64,000 nt of DNA from Cepaea nemoralis (lineage: Eukaryota; Mollusca; Gastropoda; Stylommatophora; Helicidae): the NCBI GenBank assembly GCA_014155875.1, contig JACEFZ010004220.1:119501-183500 (forward strand). Reading direction: 5' to 3'. A model generated the notes under the pieces. The model was not told the DNA's origin. It searched no databases and saw only the letters and a list, made by a program, of their open reading frames with translations. The translations under genes and the position numbers were made by a program. Below are positions 55,612-64,000 of the stretch, piece after piece. The first letter of the stretch is position 1; the number at the start of each line of letters is the position of its first letter.

Positions 55612-58035
55612 TAACTATGACCATGTACTGAGATCTGTAGAGCGAGATGATCACAAACCAAGATCTGTGGAGAGACATGACCATGTACCGAGATCTGTGG
55701 AGAGACATTACCACGAACCAAGATATGTGCAGAGTCATGACCACGGACTGAGATCTATGTATAGATTGACCACAGACTGAGATCTGTGGAGAGACATGAT
55801 CACAGACCAAGATCTGTGGAAAGAAATGACCACGGACTGAGATCTGTGTATAGACTGACCACGGACTAAGATCTGTGAAGAGACTGACCACGGACAGAGA
55901 TCTGTGGAGAGACATGACCATGAACCAAGATCTGTGTAGAGACTGACCACGGACTGAGATCTGTGTATAGACTGACCACGGACTGAGATCTGTGGGGTGA
56001 CATGACCAGGGACTGAGATCTGTGTATAGACTGACCACGGACTGAGATCTGTGGAGAGACTGACTACGGACTGAGATCTGTGGAGAGACATGACGACGGA
56101 CCGAGATCTCTGGAGAGACATGACCATGGACCACGATCTGTGGAAAGACATTACACGGACTGAGATCTGTGGAGAGACATGACCACGGACCAATATATGT
56201 GGAGAGAAATGACCACGGATTGAGATCTGTGGAGAAACATTACCACGGACCAAGATCTGTGGAGATACATGACCACGGACTGAGATCTGTGTATAGACTG
56301 ACCACGGACATAGATCTGTGGAGAGACATGACCACGGACTGAGATCTGTGTATAGACTGACCACGGACTGAGGTCTGTGGCGAGACATGGCCACGGACCA
56401 AGATCTATGGAGAGACATTACCATGTATGGAGATCTGTGGAGAGACTGACCACCTACTGAGATCTGTAGAGAGACATGACCATGCATCGAGATCTGTGCA
56501 GAGACATGACCATGTACCGAGATCTGTGCGGATACATGACCATGTACCGAGATGTGTGGCGAGACATGACCACGGACCAAGATCTGTGGAGAGACTTGAC
56601 CACGGACTGAGATCTGTGTATAGACTGATCACGGACTGAGGTCTGTGGCGAGACATGGCTACGGACCAAGATCTATGGAGAGACATTACCATGTATGGAG
56701 ATCTGTGGAGAGACTGACCACCTACTGAGATCTGTGGAGAGACATGACCATGCATCGAGATCTGTGCAGAGACATGACCATGTACCGAGATCTGTGCGGA
56801 TACATGACCATGTACCGAGATGTGTGGCGAGACATGACCACGGACCAAGATCTGTGGAGAGACTTGACCACGGACTGAGATATGTGTATAGACATGACCA
56901 CGGACTAAGATCTGTGGAGAGACATGGCCACGGACTAAGATCTGTGGAGAGACATGACCATGTACCGAGATATGTGCAGAGATTGACCATGCACCGAGAT
57001 CTGTGCAGAGACATGACCATGGACTGAGATCTGTGTAGAGACATGACCATGGACTGAGATCTGTGCAGAGACATGACCATGGACTGAGATCTGTGTAGAG
57101 ACATGACCATGTACCGAGATCTGTGCAGAGACATGACCATGTACCGAGATCTGTGCAGAGACATGACCATGTACCGAGATCTGTGCAGAGACATAACCAT
57201 GTACCGAGATCTGTGCAGAGACATGACCATGTACCGAGATCTGTGCAGAGACATGACCATGTACCGAGATCTGTGCAGAGACATGACCATGTACCGAGAT
57301 CTGTGCAGAGACATGACCATGTACCGAGATCTGTGCAGAGACATGACCATGTACCGAGATCTGTGCAGAGACATGACCATGTACCGAGATCTGTGTAGAG
57401 ACATGACCATGTATCGAGATCTGTGCAGACACATGACCATGTACCGTGATCTGTGCAGAGACTGACCATGCACTGAGATCTGTGCAGAGACATGACCACG
57501 GACCGAGATCTGTGCAGAGACATGACCATGAACCGAGATCTGTGCAGAGACATGACCACGTACCGAGATCTGTGTAGAGACATGACCATGAACCGAGATC
57601 TGTGCAGAGACATGACCATGTACCGAGATCTGTGCAGAGACATGACCATGAACCGAGATCTGTGCAGAGACATGACCATGTACCGAGATCTGTGCAGAGA
57701 CATGACCATGAACCGAGATCTGTGCAGAGACATGACCATGTACCGAGATCTGTGTAGAGACATGACCATGAACCGAGATCTGTGCAGAGACATGACCATG
57801 TACCGAGATCTGTGCAGAGACATGACCATGTACCGAGATCTTTGTAGAGACATGACCATGAACCGAGATCTGTGCAGAGACATGACCATGTACCGAGATC
57901 TGTGTAGAGACATGACCATGTATAGAGATCTGTGCAGAGACATGACCATGGACTGAGATCTGTGCAGAGACATGACCATGTACCGAGATCTGTGCAGAGA
58001 CATGACCATGGACTGAGATCTGTACAGAGACATTA
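55612..58035. repeat. 2.4-kb minisatellite, 30-bp unit (~80 copies)
   Basis: The unit is CATGTACCGAGATCTGTGCA plus GAGACATGAC, exact in many consecutive copies between 57090 and 57400 and more diverged towards the left. Almost every unit has a BglII site (AGATCT). Unit length is a multiple of three and several frames have no stop, so four or more frames on both strands stay open for hundreds of codons (minus-strand decapeptide MVMSLHRSRY, for example). A ~268-bp higher-order duplication pairs 56401-56620 with 56669-56890. I regard the frames as non-genic. Confidence 0.93.
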
Positions 58036-58728
58036 ACGTCCGCACCACTTCGCAAGACACGTGCTGCTGACGTTGACGATCAAGATGACGATGCTGCTCC
58101 TGATAATGATGATAGTGATAAGAATCATGTGGTTGTTATTGTTATTGTAGACGTTAGAACTCCGTCGATTCTGGTTGCTTTGCTCTTAAAAGACCCAGGA
58201 CTATTTATGACTTGTTGTCAGACGGACAGGCAAATCACAACTCGTTCCAAGATCACTGTAGCTATGTAATGCAGCTCCGTCTATATTCTTCTCATGTTGT
58301 TCATTTCTGTCTCTACTTCTCTTTTCCGCATGTTTTTATATCTTCCTCTACTTCTTTTGCTCCAGCGATTCCAGAAAAAGGATGTCTAGATGTACTATTC
58401 TAGGATTGTCTCAATGTATCTCCCATATAGTACCAGTGCCTTTATTTTCCACCTCTTGATTCATTATTGTGTCTGGTTCTCTCCATGAGCTGCACATTGA
58501 CGATTCTATCACACTATTTCGGTCATTGTATTGTGCACAGACACTAATTAGTGAATGCCTGTAGTTTACTTGTAATCGTAATTCTAAGTTGGTGCTAAGT
58601 GTCAAGCCTAATTTCTTTTGCTTTCCACAGATTTACTAGCCCTATACATATTTCTGTTGCTTTTTTTTTTTTTTTTAATCTGCATCTGTTTCCCACATTT
58701 GCCTACACTTCTACCTCCTAAATAGGTG
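58036..58728. other. Stretch without a recognised gene
   Basis: No motif recognised. A T-run lies at 58661-58676. Confidence 0.4.
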
Positions 58729-58955
58729 CCAGCTCCGTGGCGAAGGGTTTACGGACGCAATTCGTAATCCCGCATACCGCGTTTGAAACACAGATGCGAG
58801 CGATTTGGCAGCACGCCTCTTTGCGTTGGTTTGGGTGTCGATTGATTAGAAAGCAATGCGAAACTACTGAACGTAAATTTGTCCAGGAATCACGAACAGC
58901 CAAAAAATGCTGGGGTTGACTGCTACGTCCTGTAAAGGATATGCAACTAAATCGT
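58729..58955 (+). mobile_element. tRNA-derived SINE, full-length type
   Basis: GCCAGCTCCGTGGCGAAGGG (A-box-like), CGCGTTTGAAACACAGATGC (eroded B-box), GGCAGCACGCC, and the full core GCGAAACTACTGAACGTAAA, TTTGTCCAGGAATCACGAAC, GGTTGACTGCTACGTCCTGT, AAAGGATATGCAACTAAATC. This copy gives the clearest view of the common head-core order. Confidence 0.82.
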
Positions 58956-59169
58956 TGCATGAATCTGCCTCTTGGTGTGAGTTTTCACCAATGGAGATCG
59001 GACTATTTTCATTTGGGCTATTTACTCTCATTATCTTTGTCTCTTATGCACTTTACACCCTAACTGTTGTGACATCCTATCCAATGTGTTTAGTAAATGA
59101 TTTATCTTGTATCCGATTCCGTTTGTAAGTTACAGTAAGACAGGAGGGCAATGCAACCAATGGCGTGCA

Positions 59170-59240
59170 AAAGGGGGGGGGGGGTGCAGGGGGTGCGACG
59201 GCCCGGGCATCCAGCCGGAAGGGGGGGAGGGGGGGGGGCA
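59170..59240. repeat. G-rich cluster
   Basis: Runs of 7-13 G around GTGCGACGGCCCGGGCATCC. It is GC-rich against an AT-rich background; origin unclear. Confidence 0.7.
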
Positions 59241-60108
59241 TCGAATTAGGCGGTTGGCGTTGGCCCAGTCACATCTCTTGCGCTTGTATTGACGGACTTA
59301 TTTCGTATCATACGAATCGTATGCCGTAGTTTAAGTACTAATAATAGTATCTAATGCATTGCGAACCCTTTTAGTAGGTTTACCGTTATATTTGCCGTAT
59401 TTTACTGGAGATTTTTCCCCGTTAATTTTCATTTTCTTGTTTTGGTGTCTCCATTTAAAGGATATATGGAGTACTCGTTATGTTAAATTGCCCGATTATT
59501 TCAAGATAGCACTAAAACATAAACCGATTACTGGATATTATGTTTGCCTCCACGAGCTACAAATCTATACCTTTCGTCTTCTCAAATCCGTGTCCTGGAC
59601 AGAAGTACAGGACTGACTTTGTAAGACGTAAGTCACTCGTCAATTCCGTTTTAACTAGACTTTGTGCATTGTTCTAGTATGTTTGTTTGTTTTTAGAACT
59701 TTGTCATCCATTTTTATTTATGAGTATTTAGTTTTCAACTATTAGAGTTGGCAATCCCATATCAAACTGAAATTATAAAGATGGCATGCTGTATATTCTG
59801 TATATTTTGTAAGGATTTAATCAAACATTTGCAGACAACCATTAATATCAGCCGATGTTGGTTTGGCGGGCATACGCCTACCATTCGTCTTTACTTTAGA
59901 TACATCTTGTGTTCTTGCAACTATTTCATTACAAGTTACTAATAACCGGCCGCCAATAAATCGCCATGCAAATATTTATATATACAATATATGGCGAAGT
60001 AAGACATGAGTGCGCAAGTCGGCAATTAGCCGCAACACTCAAGACTCAAGTGTAACTGATCTATGTTAAATGTGTGTTTGTCTTCATGCCGGGGTTTAGT
60101 CCCATTAA
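59241..60108. other. Stretch without a recognised gene
   Basis: AT-rich, no motif recognised. Confidence 0.4.
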
Positions 60109-60175
60109 TTGTTTAAAAAGAGTGGGTTTCTTTATTCTTTTTTATTGATGGTTTTTATTCCCAATGTCACAGATG

Positions 60176-60456
60176 GAAAAGTTCAAGCGAGTGGAACACA
60201 GAACAGGAACAAAAAGAGGGCCAGATACGAAGAACAGTTCCGTCAAAGAGGGACAATAGATAAATGGATAAATAGAAGTAAAGAACAAGTTGTTGAACAT
60301 GAAGAAGTAAACGATGATCATCATGATCATGATGACAGTGCTGGCTCGGACTCAGAGGATTCATCTGCAGCTCAATCAGAACAAAATACTGTCTCTCCTC
60401 CTGGGAGTCCTCAGTCTTCCCAGTCTCATTGTCAGAATGATGATTCATATAAGGAA
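60176..60456 (+). other. Unidentified acidic ORF segment, possible exon (left part)
   Basis: The frame open from 60109 encodes a basic start (NRNKKRARYEEQFRQRG) followed by an acidic, Ser/Gln-rich, low-complexity run (HEEVNDDHHDHDDSAGSDSE, then SVSPPGSPQSSQSH-like). A TTTTTATTCCCAATGTCACAG stretch just before 60176 would make a good splice acceptor. The open frame is cut by an RTE-1 insertion at 60456 and resumes in the same frame at 63252 (VEDKEDFSTF). I do not recognise the protein; it could be a host exon or the N-terminal part of another element. Confidence 0.5.
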
Positions 60457-60479
60457 AATTAGAAAACATCAAACAAGAA

Positions 60480-61376
60480 ATGGAGAGAGAGAAGACTAAC
60501 ATATTAGGAATATCGGAAACGAGATGGAAAGGGGCAGGGATAAGAACAGGAGAGGATTATAAGATTATTTACTCTGGGGGAGAAGAACAGCAAAGAGGTG
60601 TAGCCACTATATTAGATAAACAAACATCAAATTCTGTCAAAGGATATCGAGCTGTGTCAGACAGAGTTCTACTAGTAAATTTAAACGGAAGACCTTTTAA
60701 AATAAATATCATTCAAGTATATGCCCCAACAAGTGAATGCAGTGAAGAAAGTATAGAGGAATTTTATAAAGACATGGAGTCTGTGCTTTGAAGAACTGCA
60801 AAAAAATCTGAAATAAATATCATAATGGGTGATTTCAACGCAACAATAAAAAAGCAAGGCGATGGATGCAGTGCAGGCAACCATGGTTTGGGAGAAAGAA
60901 ATGAAAGAGGATACAGACTTGTAGAATGGGCAAAAGAACAAGAAATGGTTGTAGGAAACACGTGGTTTAAACAGCATCCTAGAAGATTATGGACATGGAG
61001 GAGTCGAGACAGCAGAATTAAAAACCAGATAGATTACATCCTGATTAACAGAAGGTTTCGAAAAGCGTTAACAGTCGTAAAAAAAGTTCCATATGTAGAC
61101 TGTTACAATGATCACAGATTAATTACAGGCACATTGAGGGTAAAGTTAAAGAAAGTCAAGTATATAGCAGGAAACCCTAAATATCACTTGTGCAAATTGA
61201 AAACTGACAAAGAAATACAAGATAATTTTAACATAGTAGTAAAGAACAAATTTGATTTATTGTCTGATCTAGAGATCCTATTTCAAGATGTAGATGATCA
61301 ATGGGAAATGCTGAAGAATTCAATCATTTGTGCAGCAGAAAAAAACTATTCCAAAATTAAAGAAAGTGGGCCGTAA
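60480..61376 (+). pseudogene. RTE-1 endonuclease, broken
   Basis: Two frames together cover the AP-like endonuclease. The first (60480-60791) has NILGISETRWKGAGI (catalytic ET), DYKIIYSGGEEQQRGVA and FKINIIQVYAPTSE. A TGA at 60789 ends it. The second (from 60825) has MGDFNATIKKQGD (GDFN), GERNERGYRLVEWAKEQEMV, FKQHPRRLWTWRSRDSRIKN, QIDYILINRRF and CYNDHRLITG (DH). All the endonuclease signature residues are visible, but split between frames. Confidence 0.85.
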
Positions 61377-61682
61377 GACATGGATGACTGAAGAAATTTT
61401 ACAACTAATGGAAACAAGAAGACAGAACAAAAATAATCCTGCCAAATATGAAGAAATTCGCAGAAAAGTCAGAACCTTATGTAGGGAGGGAAAAGAAACA
61501 TGGCTTGAGAAAAACTGCGAAGAAATTGAAAAACAACACAACAGTAAAAATGCGAAACTAATGCACAAAAGAATCCAGGACTTACTAATCAAAGAACACG
61601 TACATCAGCAGGCTGCTTAAAGACAAAAGATGGAAGAGTCATAATATAAAAAGATCAGATCTTACATGTATGGTCAGATTAC

Positions 61683-62957
61683 GTGAAAAACCTTTATGAC
61701 GACAACAGAGACGAACACTACGATGTTCAAAATAATAATGAAGGACCAGCCATTTTGAAGATGGCGGTTCAAAATGCTCTTAACCATATGAAATCTTGCA
61801 AGACCCCCGGTTCAGACAGCGTCACTACAGAAATGATTAATGCTTTAGAAGAATATGGAATAGATAAAGTTACCAGTCTGCTTAATACAATATATGATAC
61901 TGGAAATATACCTCATGAATTATGTAATTCTGTATTTATTGCAATCCCAAAGAAATCAGGAGCCTTGGAATGTGATCAACATCGAACAGTTAGTATAATG
62001 AGTCACATCACGAAGATTTTGCTAAGAATTATCATGCAAAGAATTAGGAGGAAAATACAACCTCAAATAGGAGAAGAACAATGTGGGTTCGTAGAAGGCA
62101 AGGGTACAGTAAATGCTGTGTATTTACTGAGAACCGTAATTGAAAGATCTATAGAAGTAAACAAAGATCTACACCGTTGCTTTATTTACTACACAAAGAC
62201 TTTCGATAAAGTGAGACATGTCGACATGATAAGGATGCTTGAAGATCTACAAATTGATGGAAAAGACCTTAGACTTGTAAAAAACATATATTGGAGACAA
62301 CAAGCTGCAATAAGAGCTGATAATGAAGTAGGTCAATATCAGCCTATTAAGAGAGGTGTGAGACAGGGATGTGTAATGTCTCCAGATCTGTACAGTGAAA
62401 GTATTTTCAGAAACATTGAAGATATGGAAGGAATCATCATTGGGGGACGATGCATCAATAACATTAGATATGCAGACGATACAGTCTTGATTGCAGACAA
62501 TGAACAGGACCTGCAACATTTAGTAGATGCAGTTGTTACACACAGTGAACAACGAGGGTTAGAATTAAACTGTAAAAAGACACAGATTATGGTTGTCACT
62601 AGGAAGAAAGAAATACCACAATGTAATATACAAGTAAATGGGAATAGTCTTCAACATGTGAATAGGTACAATTATCTCGGAACAGTAATAACATCTGATG
62701 GCAGATGCCTTGAAGAGATTAGAACAAGAATCGCCATGTCTAAGGTAGTCTTTAGCAAGATGAAAAACATACTGACCAATAAAAAGATGTCTATTGAAAC
62801 GAGAAAAAGAGTGTTGAGGTGCTACATAGAACCTGTACTTTTATATGGATGTGAAGCTTGGACAATGAGCAGTCAGGCTGAAAAACATCATGGCTGTGGA
62901 AATGTGGTTTCTGGGCAAAATGCAAAGAATACCATGGACAGACAGAAAGACCAATGA
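61683..62957 (+). CDS. RTE-1 reverse transcriptase ORF, motif A mutated
   Basis: A 424-codon frame covers the RT domain. It shows KTPGSDSVTTEMINALEEYG (residues 40-59), NSVFIAIPKKSGALECDQHR (82-101), CGFVEGKGTVNAVY (134-147), CFIYYTKTFDKVRH (166-179), GVRQGCVMSPDLY (225-237), and RYADDTVLI (262-270). In the other copies motif A is CFIDYTKAFD; here a G-to-T change makes the first catalytic Asp a Tyr (residue 169), so the enzyme is predicted inactive although the frame is long and YADD is intact. The frame is lost after about residue 408, where AEKHLMAVEMW becomes AEKHHGCGNVV by a base insertion; the true C-terminus continues at 62890-63171. Confidence 0.88.
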   Translation: MKNLYDDNRDEHYDVQNNNEGPAILKMAVQNALNHMKSCKTPGSDSVTTEMINALEEYGIDKVTSLLNTIYDTGNIPHELCNSVFIAIPKKSGALECDQHRTVSIMSHITKILLRIIMQRIRRKIQPQIGEEQCGFVEGKGTVNAVYLLRTVIERSIEVNKDLHRCFIYYTKTFDKVRHVDMIRMLEDLQIDGKDLRLVKNIYWRQQAAIRADNEVGQYQPIKRGVRQGCVMSPDLYSESIFRNIEDMEGIIIGGRCINNIRYADDTVLIADNEQDLQHLVDAVVTHSEQRGLELNCKKTQIMVVTRKKEIPQCNIQVNGNSLQHVNRYNYLGTVITSDGRCLEEIRTRIAMSKVVFSKMKNILTNKKMSIETRKRVLRCYIEPVLLYGCEAWTMSSQAEKHHGCGNVVSGQNAKNTMDRQKDQ

Positions 62958-63171
62958 GGAGGTCCTTCAAGAGACAAACGAAGATCGTAAACTGATTAGA
63001 GACATTAGACATAGACAGTCAAAATTTTTTGGTCATGTTATGAGAAGAAATGACTTGGAGAACTTGGTGACAACTGGTAAGATCGAAGGGAAGAGACCAA
63101 GGGGAAGACCGAGAAGTAAATACCTGGATGGCTTGGCCACGTGGCATGTCGAACACGGAGCTTATCCATGA
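62890..63171 (+). pseudogene. RTE-1 C-terminal region
   Basis: The frame gives MAVEMWFLGKMQRIPWTDRK, RHRQSKFFGHVMRRNDLENL and GKRPRGRPRSKYLDGLATWH, the conserved C-terminus of the family, separated from the RT by a frameshift near 62888. Confidence 0.82.
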
Positions 63172-63251
63172 CTCTGGTGATCGAGTGAGATGGCAAAACA
63201 TGACCGCCCACGCTTACCGGCATGGCACATGATGGATGGATGGATAAGGAA

Positions 63252-64000
63252 GTGGAAGATAAAGAAGATTTTAGCACATTTGGGGGGGGGGGGAAACGAT
63301 TTTGGCTATTTGAAGAAATCGATTTCTCGAAATCGATGCCTCGAGGGGGTCCACCCATGACTACTGGTGGTCACCTTCCCCTGTGCTGTGGAGTCAAGGC
63401 ACAGAGGAGTAGGTTAAGAGCTATTGACCAAACACCCCGGACACTCAACATACTACAGTGGAATGCCGAAAGAGTTTATAACAAGAAAGTTTCCCTATCA
63501 AAGCGTCTTAATAAAGATAGAATAGATGTGGCATGCATTCAAGAGACACACTTCAACGCCAATCGCAAATTCTCAGTCAGGGGATATCAGGCCACACATT
63601 TCGACCGCAAATTAGATCACAGATACTTCGCTGCAAGGTATTATATTTCGTGTAAGTATTAGAACTCCTCCTTTGTAGGAGGAGTTCTAATACTTACACG
63701 AAATATAATACCTTGCAGCGAAGTATCTGTGATCTCTGACAACCAAACGGAAATTATAGGTGTTGATATTATGATAAAGGACGTGAAAATAAGAATTTAC
63801 AATCTGTATAGCCCAGCAGATAAGGACCTTACACTCTCAAACATGAAAATAATTGACACACAATGCATTATTGTCGGAGACTTTAACAGCCGTTCAGAAA
63901 GATGGGGATACTCAGATATTTACAAAAGAGGAGATGAAGTGGAGGGCTGGGAAATGGACTCAAATCTCCATCTACTCAACAAAGCGGATGACACACCGAG
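63252..64000 (+). mobile_element. 5' part of another LINE (endonuclease), runs off the window
   Basis: From about 63440 the plus strand encodes an AP-like endonuclease start: RTLNILQWNAERVYNKKVSL, DRIDVACIQETHFNANRKFS (catalytic QET), VRGYQATHFDRK, then after the palindrome GGVLILTRNIIPCSEVSVIS, NQTEIIGVDIMIKDVKIRIY, NLYSPADKD, CIIVGDFNSRSERWGY (GDFN) and LLNKADDTP at the window edge. The pattern is of the I/Jockey group of LINEs. The open frame continues upstream without a stop into the acidic ORF once the RTE-1 copy is removed. Confidence 0.8.
63614..63735. repeat. Perfect inverted repeat, 58-bp arms, 6-bp spacer
   Basis: The left arm 63614-63671 is the exact reverse complement of the right arm 63678-63735, with spacer TTTGTA. 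The right arm is normal LINE coding sequence (GGVLILTRNIIPCSEVSVIS region). The left arm is the aberrant copy: it replaces or splits the codons between FDRK and GGVL. Confidence 0.97.

Larger units (their letters stand above)
60457..63243 (+). mobile_element. RTE-1 LINE copy 3, nearly complete
   Basis: This 2,787-bp plus-strand element runs from about codon 16 of the ORF (KLENIKQEMEREKTNILGIS) to the 3' end and (ATGG)n tail. It is flanked by ATAAGGAA at 60449-60456 and 63244-63251. It contains the endonuclease, linker, RT and C-terminus in order. Stops and frameshifts occur at 60789, about 61370, 61618, 62380 (9-bp in-frame loss in motif B region), 62885 and 63150. It is the reference copy for aligning the other RTE-1 pieces in the window. 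Confidence 0.92.

Noticed and set aside
55612..58035. CRISPR array
   Set aside because: Units are contiguous 30-bp tandem repeats without unique spacers, there are no cas genes, and the window is eukaryotic.
56405..58060. Minus-strand open frames of 551 and 460 codons (decapeptide repeats)
   Set aside because: The 30-bp unit has no stop in several frames on either strand, so open frames are automatic. No start context, signal or splice evidence favours one of them.
59170..59240. CpG-island-type promoter
   Set aside because: The cluster is only about 70 bp, made of G-runs, with few CpG pairs and no gene next to it.

Overview
This is a eukaryotic, non-coding, repeat-dense stretch, almost certainly from an invertebrate animal genome. 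There are no operons, ribosome binding sites or compact genes. Instead there are many decayed non-LTR retrotransposons, tRNA-derived SINEs, mariner-type DNA transposon remnants, long microsatellites and several minisatellite arrays. The mix of RTE/BovB-like, L2/CR1-like and RNase H-bearing I-like LINEs would fit a mollusc or an arthropod. The sequence alone does not settle which, and no conserved host gene is recognisable.

Layout. 0-6 kb: a 5'-truncated RTE-1 LINE (537-1895) with a 12-bp target-site duplication (TSD), then about 4 kb with no gene. 5.9-9 kb: a 725-bp foldback element with 324-bp arms, dispersed repeats and a degenerate LINE RT ORF. 9-17 kb: a CT microsatellite, a minisatellite grown out of a LINE RNase H segment, and long TAC, TTC, GA and TG/GGGTG tracts. 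17-24.8 kb: SINE and LINE fragments, including RTE 5' ends, and a second RTE-1 copy (23360-24752). 24.8-30.4 kb: about 5.6 kb without recognisable features.

30.4-38.5 kb: an RTE fragment; a 54-bp satellite split by an L2-like LINE and then by a 746-bp (AACT)n-tailed element; and a second L2-like LINE (35541-38293) inserted in an RTE-2 fragment. 39.3-44.1 kb: a 4.3-kb I-like LINE (39701-44017) carrying endonuclease, RT and RNase H, inserted in a SINE and itself hit by a 180-bp copy of its own family. 44.2-46.7 kb: two mariner-derived inverted-repeat elements flanking a different broken Tc/mariner transposase. 46.7-52.2 kb: RTE fragments, a ~78-bp tandem array, SINEs and an RTE-1 RT with a YADE active site. 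52-60 kb: mostly empty, with a TG tract, SINEs and a 2.4-kb 30-bp minisatellite. 60-64 kb: a nearly complete RTE-1 copy (60457-63243) inserted exactly in frame into an acidic ORF, then the endonuclease start of another LINE that leaves the window and carries a perfect 58-bp-arm palindrome.

The main content is an insertion stratigraphy. At least six insertions can be resolved to exact or near-exact junctions with TSDs, so the relative order of LINE, SINE and satellite events can be read directly. I found no new gene system. The most distinctive signals are the foldback element, the palindrome in a LINE endonuclease, the in-frame LINE insertion into an unknown ORF, a minisatellite born from RNase H sequence, and a ~110-bp module shared by unrelated-looking loci.
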